NCBI GenBank assembly: GCA_030639105.1
Contig: DAOWDI010000153.1
Span: 1-9,465, forward strand
Direction of reading: 5' to 3'
Origin: Gammaproteobacteria bacterium
GTDB taxonomy: Bacteria; Pseudomonadota; Gammaproteobacteria; Ga0077536
Length of the DNA: 9,465 nt
Position numbers and translations under genes: made by a program. A model generated the notes under the pieces. The model ran no database searches, had not been told where the DNA came from, and was given only the letters and a program-made list of their open reading frames with translations. Numbering within the stretch: the first letter of the stretch is position 1; the number at the start of each line of letters is the position of its first letter. Positions 1 through 5,912 of the stretch are shown piece after piece.

Positions 1-759
1 AAGTGGGTCGTTTTACCAATGGTCATCTTAGTCACAGTGCTAGCGCTCAGATATCTCACAACCGGTGCGCTTCAGACTAACCTGAAACGCCAGTACCAGA
101 TCTTTAATGACAAACACACCTGGGCAATGACGGTGATCTACACCATGACCTTTGGATCGTTTATCGGTTATTCAGCGGCATTCCCGCTGGCGATCAAATT
201 GATCTTCGGTTTCACTCACGTTCCCGGTCCCGACGGCATGTTGGTGCACAGCGCAATCAACCCAAATGGACCGAGCGCATTGGCATTCGCCTGGATCGGT
301 CCGTTCATCGGCGCTCTGATCCGTCCCGTGGGGGGCTGGATAGCGGATACACTCGGTGGGGCAAGGGTCACCCATTGGGTATCGGTCATCATGATCGGAT
401 CCACCCTGGGCGTGGCTTATTTTATGTCCGCGGCCTACCAGTCGGCGACGCCCGAAGCGTTCTTCTGGCCGTTCTTTGTCCTGTTCGTCCTTCTATTTGC
501 CGCCACCGGTGTCGGCAACGGCTCGACATTTCGAACGATTGCGGTTGTCTTTGAGCAGGAACGACGTGGGCCGGTACTCGGCTGGACCTCGGCGGTGGTG
601 GCGTACGGCGCTTTTTTCATCCCGAGGGCTATTGGCGAACAGATTAAACTGACCTCACCGGAAGTCGCGCTGTACGGTTTCGCGGTTTTCTATACGGTTT
701 GTGTCGTCATCAACTGGTGGTTCTATCTGCGGCCGAACGCTTATATTAAAAATCCGTAA
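1..759 (+). CDS. narK: NarK-type nitrate/nitrite MFS transporter, C-terminal half (5' end outside window)
   Basis: Inner-membrane major facilitator of the NarK/NNP family, which takes up nitrate or exchanges it for nitrite. The frame is open from base 1, before the first ATG at 19, so this is the last 252 or so residues of a longer protein. Seen: the TFGSFIGYSAAFPL segment typical of the NarK mid-region, the MFS loop RPVGGWIADTLGGA, and the second nitrate signature GVGNGSTF, followed by hydrophobic helices and the usual NWWFYLR end. Known family members have about 12 helices, so about half is present. It stops 11 bases before the stop of the convergent histidine kinase gene, with no obvious hairpin terminator between. 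Its presence, with cytochromes c551 nearby, fits nitrate respiration or denitrification (inference). Transport direction cannot be told from sequence. Confidence 0.9.
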   Translation, partial: KWVVLPMVILVTVLALRYLTTGALQTNLKRQYQIFNDKHTWAMTVIYTMTFGSFIGYSAAFPLAIKLIFGFTHVPGPDGMLVHSAINPNGPSALAFAWIGPFIGALIRPVGGWIADTLGGARVTHWVSVIMIGSTLGVAYFMSAAYQSATPEAFFWPFFVLFVLLFAATGVGNGSTFRTIAVVFEQERRGPVLGWTSAVVAYGAFFIPRAIGEQIKLTSPEVALYGFAVFYTVCVVINWWFYLRPNAYIKNP

Positions 760-770
760 CTTTCTCATTT

Positions 771-2156
771 TCACCCGCAAGGCAGAAATATTTCGACGCA
801 GAGACCGCCGGCGGGATGGTTGCTTGCCTTGATCGCGCCGCCGTGGCGCCTAACCGCGGCGTCCGCGATCGCCAGACCGATGCCGGACCCGCCGCTCCCA
901 CGGTCGCGTGCGTAGTCGACGCGCACGAAGGGTTTGAACAACTCCCCGATCAGTTCTTCCGGAACGCCCGGCCCAAAGTCGCGCACGAGGATCATCACCT
1001 GTCGCCCGGCGCAGTGCTTCTTCACGGTGATCTCGATCGCCGTATGCTCCGGGGTATGGCGCAGTGCATTGCGCACGACATTTTCGAGCGCACTTTTTAA
1101 CATGGCACGGTCACCGGAAACGACGGCGTTGCTCGTGCCGTTGATATCGACCATCTTGGAGCCGTCTATGCCCTCAAAGCTGGCGTCGCGCGCGACGGTC
1201 CTGATGAGTTCATCGATCGAAACCTCTTCATGCCGCAATCTTGCCGTACTCGACTCAATCCGGGCAACCGATAACAATTGTCCGATGAGCTCTTCGAGCG
1301 CTTCGGCTTCCTGCTCAATACGGTCCAATTCAACTTTGACGCTATCGCCGCTGCGTTGGCGCGCGAGACCGACGGCGACCTGTAGCCGGGCGAGCGGTGA
1401 GCGTAGTTCATGCGACACGTCGCGCAAAAGCTGCTGCTGAGACGTATTCAAACGCTCCAGATGTGCGGCCATACGATCAAAATCACGGCCGAGATCACCG
1501 AGTTCGTCGCGCCGCCGGCCGTCGTCGACCCGTACGGTAAAATTTCCGCCCGCTATTTGTGCACTTGCCGCCTGCAAACGCCCAATGGGTTTGGTCAGAT
1601 ACCGCGCAAGTCCGTAACATACGATACCGCTGACGAGCACAGCGACGCCAAGACGAAACCCGCCGACGCCCGGCGCATGCGGTCCTATGCGCAGCACCCG
1701 AGTGATGTGCGCACCGCGACGGTGGCTTCGGCGCATGTCGCTGACAAACCAATAACGTTCGCCATCGAGGCCATAGATAGGGTCGAAGAACACATCATCG
1801 AGCATCGCCGGGGTGGCCACACCGTTATCCCGTGCCGACAGGACGGCGGTGATATCCGCGGCCGCGGCCGCGCCGAAAACGGCACGACCGCCATCATCGA
1901 GCAATTGCAACTGTCCCGGCGCCCCACCCGGCCCCTGAAGCTCCTGCATCCAGATCCGCAGTTCGTCCAAGCCCTGTGTATCGAGGATCGAACCGGCGGC
2001 CTCGGCGTAGGCGGATTGGGTCCGCTGAAAATGCGCCCGCAGGGGATCGATGCCAAATGAACGATTGAATTGCATTGTCGCGATGGCGGTCGCGACTACC
2101 ACCGTAATAGTCGTCGCCCAGAACCAGAGAAATATCTTCGCAAACAAACGGTTCAT
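771..2156 (-). CDS. cpxA: CpxA-like envelope-stress sensor histidine kinase
   Basis: Inner-membrane sensor kinase of 461 residues, close to the usual CpxA length. Visible in order: first membrane helix about residues 7-29, a periplasmic sensor region to about 162, a second helix about 163-185, a HAMP linker to about 237, and the phosphoacceptor box RDVSHELRSPLARLQ with His249. The catalytic domain has an N box (ENVVRNALRH, Asn359 and Asn363), a G1 box (DFGPGVP, 393-399) and a G2 box (GSGGSGIGLAI, 420-430). All catalytic motifs are intact. In the family, the kinase phosphorylates CpxR when the envelope is disturbed and acts as a phosphatase otherwise. It starts at an ATG 29 bases after the cpxR stop, so the two are probably one transcript; no strong ribosome site is seen. 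The family call rests on the H-box context and the neighbours. Confidence 0.9.
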   Translation of the reverse strand: MNRLFAKIFLWFWATTITVVVATAIATMQFNRSFGIDPLRAHFQRTQSAYAEAAGSILDTQGLDELRIWMQELQGPGGAPGQLQLLDDGGRAVFGAAAAADITAVLSARDNGVATPAMLDDVFFDPIYGLDGERYWFVSDMRRSHRRGAHITRVLRIGPHAPGVGGFRLGVAVLVSGIVCYGLARYLTKPIGRLQAASAQIAGGNFTVRVDDGRRRDELGDLGRDFDRMAAHLERLNTSQQQLLRDVSHELRSPLARLQVAVGLARQRSGDSVKVELDRIEQEAEALEELIGQLLSVARIESSTARLRHEEVSIDELIRTVARDASFEGIDGSKMVDINGTSNAVVSGDRAMLKSALENVVRNALRHTPEHTAIEITVKKHCAGRQVMILVRDFGPGVPEELIGELFKPFVRVDYARDRGSGGSGIGLAIADAAVRRHGGAIKASNHPAGGLCVEIFLPCG

Positions 2157-2185
2157 TACGATAGGTTGTTGGGACTCACCGCCCC

Positions 2186-2905
2186 TCAGCCATCCCGATC
2201 CCGGTTCTCCATCGTTCGAACATAGAGATAACCCATACCGCGCACGGTCTTGATCCGCTCGCCGCCACTCGGCAGGTTGCCGAGCTTGCGCCGCAGACGG
2301 CTGATGTGCATGTCGATGCTGCGATCGTAGGGCCCGAGCTTGCGCTTCAAAGCGAGGTTCGACACCTCGGCTTTCTCGACCACCCTGCCGGCGTTGCGAA
2401 CCAGCACATCGAGCACGTCGAATTCTGTCGAGGTCAATTCGAGCGGCCGGCCCACCTGGTAAACCGCCCGTTCGTCGCCACGAATTTCCACATCGTCGAC
2501 GACCACCAGCCCGTCCGCTATCGCAAGTGCTGCGCTTGCGCCCTGAACCCGGCGCAAGATAGCGCGAATGCGAGCGACGATTTCGCGTGGATTACACGGC
2601 TTGGCTACATAATCATCGGCGCCGAGTTCGAGACCGACAATGCGATCGATGTCCTCCCCTCGCGCCGTTAACATCAATACCGGCGCCGTGCTGAATCTGC
2701 GCAATTCGCGCAGCACATCAAGGCCATTCATCGCCGGCATCATCACATCCAGGATGGTGATATCGATGGGCGCGGTACGCAGTTTTTCGATTGCGGACAT
2801 CCCTTCATGCGCGACTTCGACGTCGAAGCCCTCGCTGCGGAGATACTCCGATAGGAGGCCGCAGAACTCGACGTCATCGTCCACCAACAGTAGTCTATTC
2901 GCCAT
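2186..2905 (-). CDS. cpxR: CpxR-like OmpR-family response regulator
   Basis: Cytoplasmic DNA-binding regulator, 239 residues from the chosen ATG. The receiver domain (1-120) shows the acidic pocket VDDD (Asp9-11), the phosphoacceptor Asp53 in ILDVMMP, Thr80 in MLTARG and Lys102. The winged-helix domain (about 130-235) contains GPYDRSIDMHISRLRRKLG, a hallmark of CpxR proteins, and ends with the wing VRGMGYLYV. A GTG at 2938 would add 11 residues, but the ATG at 2905 aligns with the family start (LLLVDDD right after it), so it is preferred; a GAGG lies directly before it, closer than usual. One oddity is KPC at 102-104 where most members have KPF. It is the first gene of the cpxRA operon, is divergent from the CpxP-like gene, and has a candidate CpxR operator upstream that could give autoregulation. 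Confidence 0.92.
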   Translation of the reverse strand: MANRLLLVDDDVEFCGLLSEYLRSEGFDVEVAHEGMSAIEKLRTAPIDITILDVMMPAMNGLDVLRELRRFSTAPVLMLTARGEDIDRIVGLELGADDYVAKPCNPREIVARIRAILRRVQGASAALAIADGLVVVDDVEIRGDERAVYQVGRPLELTSTEFDVLDVLVRNAGRVVEKAEVSNLALKRKLGPYDRSIDMHISRLRRKLGNLPSGGERIKTVRGMGYLYVRTMENRDRDG

Positions 2906-2956
2906 CCTCAATCGCCCGTTCGTATCGATGGAAGTCACAAGTGTGGCATATCAGCC

Positions 2957-2970
2957 GCGGGGCTCCCCGC
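2957..2970. repeat. Short perfect inverted repeat in the cpxR leader
   Basis: GCGGGG-CT-CCCCGC is a perfect 6-base-pair inverted repeat with a two-base centre, placed 52 bases before the preferred cpxR start and next to the CpxR box. A second imperfect pairing register (TCAGC at 2951-2955 with GCTGA at 2969-2973) overlaps it. It has no T-run, so it is not a typical terminator. It may be a leader hairpin in cpxR mRNA or a protein site; the function is unknown. Confidence 0.4.
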
Positions 2971-2972
2971 TG

Positions 2973-3008
2973 ATTACACACATTTACATGATAGAAACCG
3001 CCATTTAC
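2973..3008. promoter_or_regulatory. Candidate CpxR operator (three GTAAA-type half-sites)
   Basis: On the minus strand bases 2973-2987 read GTAAA-TGTGT-GTAAT, one mismatch from the CpxR box GTAAA-N5-GTAAA known from enterobacteria. A further perfect GTAAA (TTTAC on the plus strand, 3004-3008) lies 21 bases from the first, about two helical turns. The site lies between the divergent cpxR and CpxP-like genes, where the E. coli operator also sits. Relative to the candidate TATAGT of the CpxP-like gene, the half-sites fall upstream of the -35 position, as expected for an activator. Binding itself is inferred. Confidence 0.6.
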
Positions 3009-3041
3009 AAGTGCATAACGCATCATTGCGCTATCGATGGC

Positions 3042-3047
3042 TATAGT
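3042..3047 (+). promoter_or_regulatory. Candidate -10 box of the CpxP-like gene
   Basis: TATAGT lies 48 bases before the ATG at 3095. No good -35 hexamer is found 16-18 bases upstream, which is what an activator-dependent promoter would show, and the CpxR half-sites are placed just beyond that point. This is assigned by eye only. Confidence 0.4.
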
Positions 3048-3094
3048 ATTTCTCATCACCAATCGTGATTGAAAAAGATTTCAGGAAAACAGTA

Positions 3095-3598
3095 ATGATC
3101 CAGCAAAAAACCGATTGCTATCTCACGTTAACGTTAGCACTTATTCTATGCTCTAGCGTCTTCTCGGTCTCTTATGTAAATGCCGAACCGCCGCCGCGCG
3201 AGGGTGAAGGCTTCAAGCACACATCGAGGGATTTCGGCCCACATAGGCTCTTCAAGCTGCTACACAAGCTCGATCTCAGCCGCGAACAGCGCACCGCTAT
3301 TGGCGAGGTCATGGACAAGCATCGTCCGGTGATGCGCGAATTCATGTTTGACATGATGGATGGAAAAAAGGCCCTGCATGGTATTCTTACGAGCCCCGAC
3401 TACGATGCGAAACGGATCGAAGAACTGGCGCTGAGCCAAGCACGAAGCACCGAGCAGATGTTTCTGGCAACGGCCAAGACATTTGCCAAAATTAGCGCCC
3501 TGCTCACGCCGGAGCAGCGCCAGGAACTCGCCGATATGATAGAAGAGCGCGGTGAGCGGCGGTGGAGACGGCACCGCGAGCATCGCGAAGCGATGTAG
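3095..3598 (+). CDS. cpxP: Periplasmic CpxP/Spy-family LTxxQ protein
   Basis: Small exported helical protein, 167 residues. The ATG at 3095 is chosen because AGGA (3083-3086) sits 8 bases before it and a signal peptide follows (hydrophobic core about 9-27, likely cleavage after VNA at residue 30). A GTG at 3065 in the same frame lacks such a site. The mature part carries the two LTxxQ-type motifs of the family, LSREQ (61-65) and LTPEQ (137-141), separated by long amphipathic helices, and an Arg/His-rich tail. Known relatives are periplasmic chaperone-like proteins: CpxP also restrains CpxA, while Spy, ZraP and CnrX are close cousins that sequence alone does not fully exclude. Divergence from cpxR with a CpxR-type operator favours CpxP. 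The 3' end of this gene was copied in the downstream tandem duplication. Confidence 0.78.
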   Translation: MIQQKTDCYLTLTLALILCSSVFSVSYVNAEPPPREGEGFKHTSRDFGPHRLFKLLHKLDLSREQRTAIGEVMDKHRPVMREFMFDMMDGKKALHGILTSPDYDAKRIEELALSQARSTEQMFLATAKTFAKISALLTPEQRQELADMIEERGERRWRRHREHREAM

Positions 3599-3806
3599 TC
3601 TGCCGATCCGGCTGAAACTTATCATTAGCGAATTTTTCGCCGATAGCGTCCGCGACGTTAGAAATGCGCGGGTGCGGACTGCCCGGAAAATTACATCGCT
3701 CGTGCATGGCTGAAGGCACCTACACGCCCTCGTTCGGCGGCCGATGAATTTTCCCGGCACGATCCCAGCGAATTACCGGTGCGCTTACATCCGCTGTCGG
3801 GCGGTG
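3599..3806. other. Convergent intergenic region, no gene seen
   Basis: This gap of about 208 bases lies between the stops of the CpxP-like gene and cytochrome copy A. A weak hairpin GCCG-ATC-CGGC lies at 3602-3612 just after the cpxP stop but lacks a T-run. In unit B the same place forms a longer stem (4324-4338). No coding signal or clear terminator is visible. Confidence 0.5.
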
Positions 3807-4130
3807 CTACATCACCAATATCCAATCCACCAGGGTGGCGATATCTTCATCGCTGGGTGCCGCATTCGGCGGCATCGAGGTCCGGCCCCAGGCACCGCTT
3901 CCGCCCTGTCTCACCTTGCTAATCAAGGCATCACGCGCACCCGCTTCATCTTTGTATTTGGCGGCGACGTCTTTGTAGGCCGGACCGACGACTTTCACGT
4001 CAACCTTATGGCATGCCATGCAGTGATACTTCGTGGCGAGCACCTCGTCCGCCGCCGCCGAGTTCACTCCGATGACCGAAGCCACTGCCATCGCGGCGCC
4101 GAATACAACCGCGGATCTTGTCTTTGACAT
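3807..4130 (-). CDS. Cytochrome c551-type class I cytochrome c, copy A
   Basis: Periplasmic monohaem electron carrier, 107 residues with a signal peptide (cleavage likely after SAAA, residue 27), leaving about 80 residues, the normal size of c551/c552. The haem motif is CMACH (Cys37, Cys40, His41), and the sixth ligand is Met86 in SMPPN. VGPAYKDVAAKYK and the final DWIL region are typical of Pseudomonas NirM-like cytochromes, which pass electrons to cd1 nitrite reductase or to oxidases; the partner here is unknown. An AGGAG (4138-4142 on the opposite strand) lies 7 bases before the ATG. Against copy B there are about 25 differences in 107 positions by eye. The ligand loop reads TSMPP, less usual than the PMPP of copy B. 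No nitrite reductase gene is in the window. Confidence 0.93.
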   Translation of the reverse strand: MSKTRSAVVFGAAMAVASVIGVNSAAADEVLATKYHCMACHKVDVKVVGPAYKDVAAKYKDEAGARDALISKVRQGGSGAWGRTSMPPNAAPSDEDIATLVDWILVM

Positions 4131-4288
4131 TTTCCGTCTCCTCTTACCTGTTATCGGATCGATGGACTATGAAAGCCGAGTGAAATTATGCCCCACATTT
4201 ATGAATCAAAAGTGAAGGGATCCCGCTGCCCCGAAATCGCGTGGTCCTTACCGCACCTAAGGACGGACTTCAGGTCGGCTTCAATTGC
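4131..4288 (-). promoter_or_regulatory. Upstream leader and candidate promoter of cytochrome copy A
   Basis: This sequence is shared with the region upstream of copy B. On the minus strand a CATAAT (4185-4190) preceded by GTGGGG is conserved in both copies, about 54 bases before the start codon, and is the best -10 candidate. Farther up, TTGATTCATAAATG is partly conserved but its right half does not match an FNR site. No other gene is visible here. Confidence 0.35.
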
Positions 4289-4320
4289 GAAGAGCGCCGC
4301 GAGCATCGCGAAGCGATGTG
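4289..4320 (+). pseudogene. Duplicated 3' tail of the CpxP-like gene
   Basis: GAAGAGCGC is followed by CGCGAGCATCGCGAAGCGAT, which matches the end of the CpxP-like gene at 3542-3550 and 3576-3595 with about 27 bases missing between. The stop codon position has changed (TGG in place of TAG). It has no start or upstream part and is only a footprint of the duplication. The following CAGCCG-ATC-CGGCTG (4324-4338) could form a stem. Confidence 0.75.
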
Positions 4321-4436
4321 GTCCAGCCGATCCGGCTGCGGGTGGCCTGGCCGCTAAACCGGTACGGCTGTACTCGACATTTATCCGCTGGCTACGGCCA
4401 ATTACCGATGCGCTTACATCCGCTGTAGGGCGGCGC

Positions 4437-4760
4437 TTACATCGCCAATATCCAATCCACCAGTGTGGCGATGTCTGCATCGCTGGCCGCCGTGGTCGGC
4501 GGCATCGGCATCTGGCCCCAGGCGCCGCTTCCGCCCTGTCTCACCTTGCTAATCAAGGCATCACGCGCACCCGCTTCACCCTTGTATCTAGCAGCGATGT
4601 CTTTGTAGGACGGACCGACGACTTTTTCATCGGCCTTATGGCATGCCATGCAGTTATTTTTCTTGGCGAGCGCCTCATCCGCCACCGCTGAGTGTACTCC
4701 GACGACCGAAACCACCACCATCGCGGCGCCGAATACGAACGCAGACCTTATCTTTGACAT
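4437..4760 (-). CDS. Cytochrome c551-type class I cytochrome c, copy B
   Basis: Paralogue of copy A and of equal length (107 residues) when started at the ATG at 4760. That start is preferred over ATGs at 4787 and 4781 because the conserved AGGAG (4768-4772) lies 7 bases before it and would otherwise be coding; copy A uses the same position. Signal peptide to about residue 27, haem motif CMACH (37-41), ligand loop QMPMPP with Met86. Differences from copy A cluster in the signal peptide, around residues 30-45 beside the haem site, and at 83-91 in the ligand loop, while residues about 62-81 are encoded by identical DNA. Predicted to be a periplasmic electron carrier. Whether the two copies serve different partners or conditions is unknown. 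Confidence 0.93.
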   Translation of the reverse strand: MSKIRSAFVFGAAMVVVSVVGVHSAVADEALAKKNNCMACHKADEKVVGPSYKDIAARYKGEAGARDALISKVRQGGSGAWGQMPMPPTTAASDADIATLVDWILAM

Positions 4761-5067
4761 TTTCCGTCTCCTTTTACTCATTATCATATCTATGGATACG
4801 AAACCCGGGTGGGATTATGCCCCACTTTCATGAACCAAAAGTGAATGAGAATCTCCCTCCCCCAAAATCGCGTGGTCCTGACCGCCCCAAGTCTTAATCC
4901 CTTCTTCATCAGGTCGTTCGTTCAAACCGCCCGCAGGGAAAACCGTTTCGATAACAGGATCTTGAGTATACGGTTGCCGCAAGATCCATAGACCGAAAAC
5001 TTGCGGGGCCATCCGCTGTCCACGGGGATTGGAACGCGAACAAGCTTATGTTTGAAGCTGGCATGTT
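4761..5067. promoter_or_regulatory. Leader of cytochrome copy B and gene-free flank
   Basis: The left part repeats the leader of copy A, with the conserved ATTATGCCCCAC (4814-4825; CATAAT on the minus strand) as the likely promoter. To the right of about 4920 the similarity to unit A ends. No convincing gene is seen from there to 5067. A single sequence resembling a worn CRISPR repeat lies at 5009-5035. Confidence 0.4.
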
Positions 5068-5313
5068 TCAAGCGGCTTCATCGGGTACCAAGAGGTCGCG
5101 GCCATGCTGTAGGAGTATGACCCCACCGGGGAAATATCCGCGGCCGGATCCGATCACCCGCGGCATCCGCGGCAGCGGGTAGACACCTACATCATCCTCG
5201 TCCTCGCCGATCAGATCATCGAGGTTGCGTACTATCTCATCGATCCGCGGATCGGCAAGTTCGGCGATAAAAACCGAATACTGAACGGGCACCGCGTTAT
5301 TGCAGGCGCCAGA
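5068..5313 (-). pseudogene. cas2: cas2 relic (CRISPR adaptation nuclease fragment)
   Basis: The frame contains VQYSVFIAEL, then a helix, then LIGEDEDDVGVYPLP. This is the order seen in the second half of Cas2 (the QYSVFE strand, then the DSVRIYxL strand). About 80 codons are open, but the first strand and catalytic Asp region (normally YDI or similar) are missing: a TGA at 5314-5316 closes the frame and only a GTG at 5292 could start it. Cas2 is normally 85-110 residues and acts as a structural partner of Cas1 in spacer capture. It lies downstream of a cas1-like fragment on the same strand, the normal order. Probably a dead remnant. The family call rests on motif recognition alone. Confidence 0.55.
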
Positions 5314-5653
5314 TCAGGATTTCCGCGAAATCGCACACCAAATTTATCCCATGCACGGCAAGATTGGGTGCATCCGGCATCCGGCCTGACTCGATCAGCA
5401 GTATTCCAATGTGTGTACTTACTAACCCATAGAGTTGGCACAGGGCCCCGGGAAAGAGGCGGGTGAAGCCGCCAAAATAGGCCGCGGCCCCTTTGATCCC
5501 TCGGATCCGGTCCGCCGCTATCTGGGGCATCCTACCTGTGTAAGCGCTCACTAAGTTATCTGCGGCCTGAGTCAATGCATAGCACTGATCCGGATGCTGG
5601 GAGAGCGCCCTCATCAGCAAGTGCTGCTGGCCGCGGCCCTTATCCTCCTTCCT
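5297..5653 (-). pseudogene. cas1: cas1 relic (CRISPR integrase fragment)
   Basis: The open frame between a TAG at 5654-5656 and a TAA at 5297-5299 shows a run of Cas1 features in the right order. LLMRALSQHP resembles the LERALRDHP helix of type I-C Cas1, RIRGIKGAAAYFGGF resembles LRGLEGxAAxxYFGxF, and LYGLVSTHIG...IESGRMPD resembles the LYxLLxHD...LEAVGLDP block. The stretch between them (FxFxxRxRRPPxDPVN) is missing, the conserved EG is KG, and neither the N-terminal domain nor the DLMEEFR end is recognisable. Full Cas1 is about 300-340 residues; about 118 codons remain. There is no usable start except TTG at 5620. With the cas2 relic this is the trace of a lost CRISPR-Cas adaptation module. 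Confidence 0.58.
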
Positions 5654-5658
5654 CTATT

Positions 5659-5872
5659 GCCCGTGTCGAGGGTATCGACAGCGACCTGTCCGCAAGCATA
5701 GGGTCGCCCGGATGGCGTAACCATGACGCCGTGAAATCAGGCGATCGAGAACGTCCGCCGCGTCGTCGCCGAGGCCGGCAAACCGACGGCTTGCTTCAGC
5801 CCTGACGCTGATACCTCACAGCTGGCTTTGACTCCCCGGTTCGACCTCTTTAGCATGTCGCAACTTATATAA
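5659..5872 (+). pseudogene. HpcH/HpaI-family aldolase C-terminal relic with frameshift
   Basis: Two adjacent frames together resemble the C-terminal third of class II HpcH/HpaI aldolases. Frame 1 gives ARVEGIDSDLSASIGSPGW..HDAV (5659-5733), like EGIDxxxxGPxDLSASMGxPG..HPxV, with the metal-loop residues between GID and DLS deleted. Frame 2, from about 5738, gives AIENVRRVVAEAGKPTA, then SPDADT and a final RFDLFSMSQLI before TAA at 5870-5872, like AIxRVxxAxxAAGKPxGIxAPDxxxA...GFDxVxVGxDxxLL. A frameshift near 5733-5740 joins them. The rest of the gene (about 170 residues) is absent; the left side abuts the cas1 relic. No function is expected. Confidence 0.45.
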
Positions 5873-5873
5873 T
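5868..5873 (+). promoter_or_regulatory. Candidate -10 box for the TSUP operon
   Basis: A perfect TATAAT followed by G lies 39 bases before the TTG at 5913. The -35 region is poor (TTCGAC at 5840-5845 is too far). It overlaps the stop of the aldolase relic, so the promoter may have arisen in decayed coding DNA. Confidence 0.45.
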
Positions 5874-5912
5874 GCCCGCCAACGCCACGAAAAACCGCGG
5901 CGGCTGCTGCAA

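Larger units (their letters stand above)
3542..4285. repeat. Tandem duplication, unit A (cpxP tail, cytochrome c551, leader)
   Basis: This stretch runs from the last codons of the CpxP-like gene through the first cytochrome gene and its upstream flank. It matches 4286 to about 4920 in the same order. Shared landmarks include CGCGAGCATCGCGAAGCGAT at the cpxP end, CGCTTACATCCGCTGT beside the cytochrome stop, the whole cytochrome gene, ATTATGCCCCAC and AAATCGCGTGGTCCT upstream of it. Offsets are 722 bases at the cpxP end and 630 bases across the cytochrome, so unit A has about 92 extra bases between the two genes, or unit B lost them. Outer boundaries are approximate. Confidence 0.85.
4286..4920. 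repeat. Tandem duplication, unit B
   Basis: Second unit of the duplication. It begins with a copy of the CpxP-like gene's 3' end, continues with a shortened spacer, the second cytochrome gene and its leader, and fades near a shared TCAGGTCG (4909-4916; unit A 4270-4277). The end of unit A runs straight into the cpxP-tail copy, so the junction lies near 4285-4289. Divergence throughout indicates an old event. Confidence 0.85.

Noticed and set aside
1410..2060. Plus-strand reading frame of 216 codons
   Set aside because: It is fully antisense to the sensor kinase, whose domains are complete. No motifs are seen in it.
3602..3612. Hairpin as terminator of the CpxP-like gene
   Set aside because: The stem is only four base pairs and no T-run follows it.
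4198..4211. Possible FNR/ANR-type site (TTGAT-N4-AAATG on the minus strand) upstream of cytochrome copy A
   Set aside because: The right half-site does not match ATCAA, copy B keeps even less, and its distance from the candidate -10 is wrong for a class II site.
4438..4787. Longer start for cytochrome copy B at 4787
   Set aside because: The extra nine codons include the ribosome binding sequence that is conserved in front of copy A, and they would put several basic residues ahead of a complete signal peptide.
4815..5012. Minus-strand 65-codon frame upstream of cytochrome copy B
   Set aside because: It covers the duplicated leader, where the corresponding frame in unit A is not conserved as protein. 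No start signal or family is recognised.
5232..5441. Minus-strand 69-codon frame overlapping the cas1/cas2 relics
   Set aside because: It is in a different frame from both relics and shows no Cas features. It does not supply the missing Cas2 N-terminus.
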